Of a DNA stretch of 64,000 nucleotides, positions 57,796 to 64,000 are shown piece by piece. Below the pieces are notes generated by a model. The model was not told where the DNA came from and ran no database searches. It was given only the letters and a program-made list of their open reading frames with translations. This DNA comes from Gautieria morchelliformis (Eukaryota; Basidiomycota; Agaricomycetes; Gomphales; Gomphaceae): contig WHVA01000163.1 of assembly GCA_015179125.1 (NCBI GenBank), positions 1 through 64,000 on the forward strand, in the 5' to 3' direction. Numbering within the stretch: the stretch's first letter is position 1; each line of letters begins with the position of its first letter. The position numbers and the translations under genes are program-made.

Positions 57796-59590
57796 GTCCC
57801 CAAACATCAGAGACGGACAGACTGCCTACTAGCGCAGCAGCATCCTCCACCCATTTGGGGAATGGTTCCACATGATGCTTGCCCTGAATGCAAGCCCAAT
57901 ACACTATGTCACCAGCGTGGCCATGTCCACATCCATCCTAGTGACAAGAGTGCGTGCTTTCATTAATTTGATCACACCTATGTTCACATGCCCGAGGACT
58001 CGATGCCAGGAGTCCCAGGATTTTGGCTTAGCCACAGCAGTGAAATCTGTCTGAATGCCAGGGTGGATCCAAGTGCGCATGAGGTACATGTGCCCAACCT
58101 TGTGCCCCTTGGCGAAGACCGTCCCTGACCAGGAGCGGAACTTAACACTGTCATTGGTGAATAGAGCTACGTGCTCCATGTCCGTGAGCCTCCCAACGCT
58201 GAGAATGTTATTTGGTGCATTGGGAGCATGCTTCACATCTGTCAGTCTCACCGTAAATGTGCGATCACTGGCCCTGAACTCCATTTGGACAATCCTGCAG
58301 CATTGGGTCTTCAAGGGGCTCCTGGGGGCGATGCCATCAATCTCTGATGGGTCAGTTTTGAATTCAACCCTGTTTTGAGCGATATGTGTCGTTGATCCTG
58401 TGTCAGTTGGTTGCAGAGATGCTGGTGTGGCACAATAGATCTTTGGAAATTGATGAATGATCACCCGGCTCAGGGTCCACAGACTCTATGACTGGCAAAT
58501 GCAAAGCCATCAGCAGGGCTCTTATTTTCGGTAGCCTGCTTAGTAGAGTCTGTAGAATTCTTAGCTGAATCCCCTTTCCACCACTTCAGCGCTTGCCCCT
58601 CCTTGCCACCACCCTTGGCCCAACAATCCTTAACCCAATGCCCCTTTTTGCCACAATTATTGCACTTCCCTTTTGTGGCACCGCCATCATTACATCCATT
58701 GCACCCCTTCCTGTGCTTATCTTGCACCCTCAGGGCCGTCTCTGTGCTGTGAGTGGAGCGCCGGGTTTGATCCTCCTCCAGGACTCAAGCTATCAGTACA
58801 TCAGAGGAGAGCGTGGGAAGGGCGGCATTGATTGCTGTAAGGAACCTGGACCAGGAACTGGGGAGTGAGGTGAGTAGCACGTTGCAGAAATCACGGTCGT
58901 TAACTAGGTCACCGAGTGTGTGCAACTGCTGTTGGAGGTTATGCAGCTTCCGTATATGCTCCTCCATATTGCCACCTTCAGCTACAAAGTAATCCTGACG
59001 TACATTTATTATACCCAATGGCCCTCCTGCTTCGAAGATCATAAGCAGGGCTAGCCATACCCCATGTGCCGTCGAGGCACCGTATGTGTAGACTAGGTAG
59101 TCGTCGCTGATACATAAACTGATTCCCGTGAAGGCTTGTTGATCCTTTTTCATCCACTCTGTGATCACCTGTCTTTCAGGGGTGGTTACGTTTTTATCGT
59201 CGGCCGGCTCTGGTTTTGTTGCCTGACCCGATGCATGCTCCCATAGATCTTGCTCAAGCAAGATCCATCACATTTTTTCCTTCCACGTGGGATAGTTATC
59301 TCCGGTGAGAGGTTCGATCCGGTATAGGGAGCTCGGCTGTGTGAGGGCCAACATTACGGCAATTGTTACAGGGTTTTCTTTACTTTACTTTGGGCTATGG
59401 TTTAGAGCGCGGGGCCCATAACCTGTGGGCAGTAGATGATAGTAGAGATAAAAAGATATATCTCTCGACTTGTGAGGTCTCAGAAAAATATACAGCGACT
59501 GTAGCTACTGTAACTAAGGGATTCGATAGGAGCTTGAAATGGGGGAACCACGAGTGATTGTTACTTAGTATACTTTTTCCTGATGCAAGT
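57796..59590 (-). mobile_element. Copia remnant on the minus strand: gag to integrase start, truncated
   Basis: From 59261 on the minus strand: LWEHASGQATKPEPADDKNV, NMEEHIRKLHNLQQQLHTLG (gag), zinc knuckle CNNCGKKGHWVKDC, TGSTTHIAQ (protease), DVKHAPNAPNNILSVGRLTD, WHRVLGHVNIGVIKL and ACIQGKHHVEPFPKW with VSDVW, where it stops. Several stops and frameshifts; one TGA replaces CGA in the expected ARVLEED. The primer site gcggggcccataacc (59401-59415) is followed by the 5' LTR from 59416 for at least 150 bp. Integrase core, RT and RNase H are lost. Confidence 0.8.
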
Positions 59591-59639
59591 TTTTATCGTC
59601 TCAATGCCTGTGACTTTACTGAGGTGTTTGACCTTACCA

Positions 59640-59840
59640 ATGCATTTGACCTACAGTGAGGTGCACCACACTGATAGGATTGTTGGGCGCCTAGGGTGTA
59701 TGTTTTATGTCATTGAGCTTGATGGTAAAGGTTTCGGTCCCAACTTTAAATTCTAGAGGTACCATCCCTCATCCATGGGTTTGGAGGGAGGCGCCTGGTG
59801 TGATGTTGCTAGCCCAACTGCCACGACTGAGTAGGCACAG
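59640..59840 (-). mobile_element. Third Copia remnant (protease/pre-integrase piece)
   Basis: On the minus strand a frame reads LEFKVGTETFTIKLNDIKHT, stop, APNNPISVVHL, the same region as DVKHAPNAPNNILSVGRL in the neighbouring Copia but clearly more diverged. It starts just beyond that element's LTR, so it is a separate older copy. Confidence 0.65.
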
Positions 59841-61271
59841 ATGCGGTGAGTCTTAGTTTGGAGTGTGACACGTGATGCGGCCGGGGCGGCCCCTGTGATG
59901 AACGACTCCCGTAGTGCATGAATCGTTGATGTACAAAATAAGATTCCAAGAGTGAGTGGAACTACTCTTCGCCATAAAGTAACGATATTTCCCGTACTAG
60001 CCCGATGTCTCTAACACCACCTCTTCGTTGAATTTACGACTGCAAGATTGAAGATGTACAGGTCTTATACTAGTATGGCAGCCATTCGAGGATCAAGGAA
60101 GATGGTCCAACGTGAACCTTGAGATCCAAATAAATATGATGTGATGCCTCTATATGTGTCTATCCCAGAATAAACCGTGATACCCGGCAGTTGAGGTCGC
60201 ACCACTCTATTGAAGGTCACGGTCCCTGTGGCGTGTCCTGAGCTCAGCTGAGGCTTTACGACAACACCTTCACCTTTTCTCTGAACTGTCGCGGGACGAC
60301 GATGCTTTTCATTCTTCTGTCCTGCTTTCTAGCACTGTTTGCAGGCTGTGGTTAGTCTTTGTGCCACGAGTCGTTCTTATTGAGCCTAATGCTGATTAGG
60401 ACGAACAGTCACTGCACGTTCCGACTCTTTCATTCATTCACTATCTTTGAGGGAGGTAAATGCGTCAGCAACAACCAAAGTGAGTGATCTGCCTCATTGT
60501 CGCCTGCTCCCTTACGGGTTTCTCTATTCCATAAGTGCATTGCTCGATGTGCTACTTTCCGAGCACTGGAGGCCAACTGCACTACACCGCACTGTGGTTG
60601 TAATGTTCCATTTATTAGTACTCAAGGAAAGTGTCTGGTGTGTCAAACTGTCACACCTCAGGATACGGCTGCTGTTCAGTTCCTTTTGGATAGTATGTTT
60701 AACAAACAATAAGTATGCATGAATCATCATCTGATATTGGGTTGCAGTAGAAATAAGTCAGTGTCATATGGAAGGGATCAAGGTTGAATTCCAGCTTGAT
60801 CTCCCACCTGCGACTGCGGCAATTGTAGATAGTGTTGCCGAGGTTCGGTTTTGGGTTCAAGCCGAGCCAAACCATTAATAAGCTGCGCCGAGCTATATCC
60901 AAGTGAAGCTGAACCAATACTAATGGTCTGGTTCGGCTTCCAGCCAGCTTCGAACTGCCAGCCGGAGCCCGAGTCATGTGACTTCATCATGCAACCGGTA
61001 TTGCTGCAGACTTTGGCCCTCTCTGCTGTGACTTTCGCCTGGCGCGTCGAACGTGCTCCTGGAGATGGAGACATTGGTGTCGAAGTCCTTGCCGTCTCCA
61101 TACGCTCTGGACTGCGCTGTTGTCCTTGCCTGGCACGCGGTAGCATGCCACTGGGACAGCGACTCGGAGAAGGCCTGCGTCAAGATCAGGACTGGACAAG
61201 CCTATCAAGGGATCCTAGTGGGTCGTCTTTTTCTCGTCGACTTCACCTACAACCATCATTAATGTGCTAAA
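59841..61271. other. No intact gene; possible relics and hAT-like subterminal motif
   Basis: At about 60060-60290 the minus strand reads GEGVVVKPQLSSGHATGTVT then FNRVVRPQLPGITVYSG, which looks like decayed protein-coding sequence of unknown family. A Cys-rich frame at 60497-60712 (plus) has CGCNVPFISTQGKCLVCQ but no recognised domain. At 60830-60960 ggttcgg/ccgagcc words occur in both orientations, like hAT subterminal zones. Confidence 0.4.
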
Positions 61272-61910
61272 GTGTCAGGAAATCCAGGAGATACCGACAT
61301 ACTCCATAACCCTAGCGACGGCGACCCTATGGACATTGACGATTTGATTTCAAATGATAGCGAAAGTCCACTGCCCACTGGCGGAGATAGACCGATTGAC
61401 CATTGCCATGTCGAAAACAACGCAATGATCATTTCAGAGGATCGTCATAGCGACACCACTGCGTTGCTGCCATCTCTGGACCTTGCTGACAGGATCAGAG
61501 GATATGGACTTCTTGAACTTATCAGTGAGCAAGCTAGCAGTGGGCTTGGTAAGTCACCGGAGTCTACAACCATCAAATGGCAGAAAAATATAACAAGTTG
61601 CAGTCAACAAGGTAATCATCTCTCAAGAACCATTAAGTCGTTTCATCAACTAGGTATCTCCTGGCGCATACGTGTCATTGACCCACGTCAGCTTTACCAC
61701 ATTGGATCAATTCCTCATCAAACCTATTGGTGTATATGGTAGCAAATCTGAGATTGTGCGCTTGCTCCTGGAAATCAAAGCCGTAGACGAAGACACGTAC
61801 GTATTGATATACTGTTGGAATTTCCAAAATCGTGACTTGCGTGCCCTTCATGGCCTCTCTTCTCCTGATGCCGCGCACAGAGCACTCTATTGAGGTTGCG
61901 GATCCCACCT
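61272..61910 (+). CDS. Uncharacterised Agaricomycete family protein (fragmentary model)
   Basis: The first frame gives an acidic start (MSGNPGDTDILHNPSDGDPM), then LADRIRGYGLLELISEQASS. After a probable intron another frame reads YVSLTHVSFTTLDQFLIKPI-like text, here AYVSLTHVSFTTLDQFLIKP, then GVYGSKSEIVRLLLEIKAVD. The combination of DRI-GYGLLELISEQ-S and IKPIGVYGSKSEIVR is one I associate with a multi-copy mushroom family of unknown function. The end is unclear; text continues RALHGLSSPDAAHRALY. Splice joins were not fully resolved, so treat the boundaries as approximate. Confidence 0.5.
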
Positions 61911-62385
61911 GGACAGGAGCAAGGGTTCGGAATAGACATCAACAGCATTAATAGGGTTGAGCGGAATCAGGTTTCGAAGCAGCGAAGGCTCAGAGTGCTC
62001 TCGACTGAAGTCCCATGGTACTCCATCACAGGCAGGCTCGCTGCAGAGGCGTGGCAGCATCTCGCGAAAAGGACAGCCCCTGCACTATGACGCTGCCATG
62101 CTGTACGTGCTCATCTATCCCGCTGGTCTCTCAATTCGACGCTCCGCTCTAGATTCCACAGCCCTACGGAGTCTGGGCGGACTGGGACTATCGCTCCGCA
62201 TCAGCTCTGCCTTCAGAGGCATGCGGCCATGCCCGAGTGCGGTGTGCTCTGCACTGCTCAGCCTCCCATCTCTGTTTTCAGATCTCAAGGTGGAGACGAG
62301 AGGAAAGCAACGCGGGCTGTTTTTTATTTTGCACATTATGTTATTAATACCCCACAAAATTAACTATTTTGCGTTGTTTTCTACC
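61911..62385. other. No gene seen
   Basis: It lies between the uncharacterised gene and the 3' end of the hAT transposase. No coding motif or terminal repeat was recognised. Confidence 0.35.
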
Positions 62386-64000
62386 CTACACATCAAATCC
62401 AGATGACAAGCTATCATCGCTGTCCTGTTCGCTACTAGTTTCCGCCACTGGGTTCTGAAGCCTCTGATTTTTCACGTGGCTGCTGAGTGTCTGCGCCCTT
62501 CCGTCCTCGCAGTCATTTTCTAACTCTAGATCCTTTTCATCACACTTCCAGCCAGCGGTGAAGTCCAGTCGTGCTTTCCTAAGCAGGAATTTCAGCATCT
62601 GAAGCTTTTCCATAAGGTCTGGGCTGATTCGGTTTCTGCGACGTGTATCTGTCTCAGCACTGGAGGAGAAGGCTCTCTCCGATGGCACGGAGGATGCCTG
62701 CGCTGGGAGGTAATCGAGTGACAGGAGAAAGAGGGTGGGGTAGTGGTCTTTGTGATGCTGATAATAGTGTTAGTTTGCTTGTAGCACACAATACTAAGTG
62801 CTTACATCCCACCAACTGACAAGGTCAAGGGAATAGATATCAGGCCAGTTTGGTGCGTGGCAATATGAGTTGAACTCCTCATCGACCGAGGGTGTGTGCT
62901 GGGGCCGACCAGTGGTATGATGCGGAGCGCCTTTGCCAAACAAAATATTAAATGCATTCTTGGATGGTGAATGGTGCTTCGGTGCACTATGCGACGGTTG
63001 GGCATCAAGGTGATTCTCACGATACTGTCTAAGCTAATAATATAGTGCAGTTAATGAGTAGTTCGTGATTCCAAATAGACAATTTTGTTACCTCTTCCTT
63101 TATCACGCGTTTGGCATATACTACATGGTGTTCTGGCCAATTTTCTTCAAGCCATCGGAAACGAAGGGCTGGATGAAGAACTGAGGCAGGTTAGCTGAAC
63201 AACATTACACAAAAACAAGAACGAGAGATTACCTATGCAAATGATCGAAGACTTTGAAAAGCGAGTGTCGTTGTACTGACTGCATAGCTTGTCAATGCCG
63301 GCTTGAAGCATTGGTCTCAGATGTGATTTTGCAGGTTGCTCACACATACGTGACCAAGCACTCAGAAGGGAATCGAATGCTGGGACAACGCAGGCAAGCA
63401 CAGGGGTCGACTCCGAGCACATTACAGACTGTAGCGCATGTGCAGGCTGATATCATGAAATCATTGAATACTGTTGTTTCGACAGAGAATAGTCTACATA
63501 CCTCCAGTATCTCCTTGATGCTTTCCAGTACTTTCCACTCACGTGGCGTAAGTCTACTCTTGAAAAGCTTGCTGATGATGCCAGGGTTAAGATATACTCG
63601 GATCGGCTTGGGAGTGTACATGAGTATTTGCTAGTAAATTAATTAGTCACTTACGGCTTGAAGGAATAAAAACCGTTCCAACATAATGTACGTTGAACCC
63701 CAGCGAAGTGGACTGTCACGGAGTAGAGCTAAGACTGGAAGACTATACTTACGCCCATCTTTGTCCTCCCACTGAGACCGTCGATTACCGTATTCAATGA
63801 CCTCTTTAAATTCTTCACGACGTAACTGCGATGCCCTCACATTGTTGATAATATTGCGCGCAATTGCCACGGGGTCTCGCTGAAGTGCGTCCGCCATGGT
63901 TTGTGTATCGGGATTCTCAGGTTCCCTCTCAAGGGACTCAAACTCGTTAGTAGTGTTCTGTAGCGCAACTTCATTAGTACACCCATGAAGCATCGCTGTA
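62386..64000 (-). CDS. hAT-family transposase, C-terminal two thirds (runs off the window)
   Basis: On the minus strand the exons read, from the window edge: DALQRDPVAIARNIINNVRA, SLPVLALLRDSPLRWGSTYI then MLERFLFLQAV, IISKLFKSRLTPREWKVLES, IKEILEVC, VVPAFDSLLSAWSRMCEQ, AGIDKLCSQYNDTRFSKSSI. The dimerisation domain is LDYLPAQASSVPSERAFSSS then RRRNRISPDLMEKLQMLKFL. The RW-STY motif and the PSERAFSS hAT dimerisation signature identify the family. About five introns; the conserved blocks I checked carry no internal stop. The N-terminal BED zinc finger and the right element end would be beyond 64000. The acidic tail ends at 62386. Confidence 0.82.

Overview
This is a eukaryotic, intron-rich, transposon-loaded stretch from a filamentous basidiomycete, most likely an Agaricomycete. 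Genes are split by many short introns of about 45 to 60 bases with GT..AG borders. The family set is typical of mushrooms and their relatives: multi-intron P450s, an F-box protein with a propeller-like tail, a FunK1-type kinase, a DUF6533-like membrane protein, a P-loop NTPase with a nuclease-like tail, and Copia, Gypsy, hAT and Tc1/mariner elements. I saw no rRNA, no convincing tRNA and no CRISPR.

Layout. 0-3.8 kb is repeat land: a Gypsy gag fragment with LTR, AT-rich tandem repeats, a purine-rich minisatellite and a solo LTR. 3.8-15.5 kb is the gene-dense part: a decayed allantoicase/ureidoglycolate lyase fusion gene, P450 no. 1, a GH47 alpha-mannosidase, the divergent pair EMC4/RRP46 and P450 no. 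2. 15.5-23.4 kb has two abutting perfect palindromes, an alpha/beta-hydrolase relic, an SDR relic with a Tc1/mariner-type MITE in its intron, a complete glutamate carboxypeptidase II-like gene, and a hAT-like non-autonomous element carrying a host-gene fragment. 23.8-36.4 kb holds a SAP-domain protein with 36-residue repeats, a ureohydrolase whose 3' end is duplicated 2.4 kb away, a large NTPase/nuclease-like gene and an F-box gene. 36.9-37.3 kb is a second, inverted copy of the solo LTR.

38.9-48.5 kb is the most striking block. A non-ribosomal peptide synthetase adenylation domain on the minus strand is cut in two by an 8.26-kb element (39586-47840) with inverted repeats of about 0.6 kb that are nearly identical. 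Inside are a spliced, apparently intact DD34E Tc1/mariner transposase, a FunK1-type kinase relic and an uncharacterised SAM-like protein gene. 49.9-54.4 kb is a complete 4,495-bp Copia element with identical 223-bp LTRs and a perfect 5-bp target duplication, sitting beside a WD40 relic. 55-56.6 kb is a membrane protein gene. 57.2-59.9 kb is a pile of Copia remnants in both orientations. 61.3-64 kb has an uncharacterised fungal gene and a partial hAT transposase.

A recurring feature matters for interpretation. Several otherwise well-conserved coding stretches (gag, allantoicase, EMC4, SDR, FunK1, the SAM-like gene, and even the young Copia gag) are thrown out of frame by the apparent loss of one base, usually in a short homopolymer. 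That pattern fits consensus indel errors as well as real decay, so pseudogene calls resting on one such break are provisional. By contrast the two P450 genes look broken in any one frame but join cleanly when splice sites are applied.
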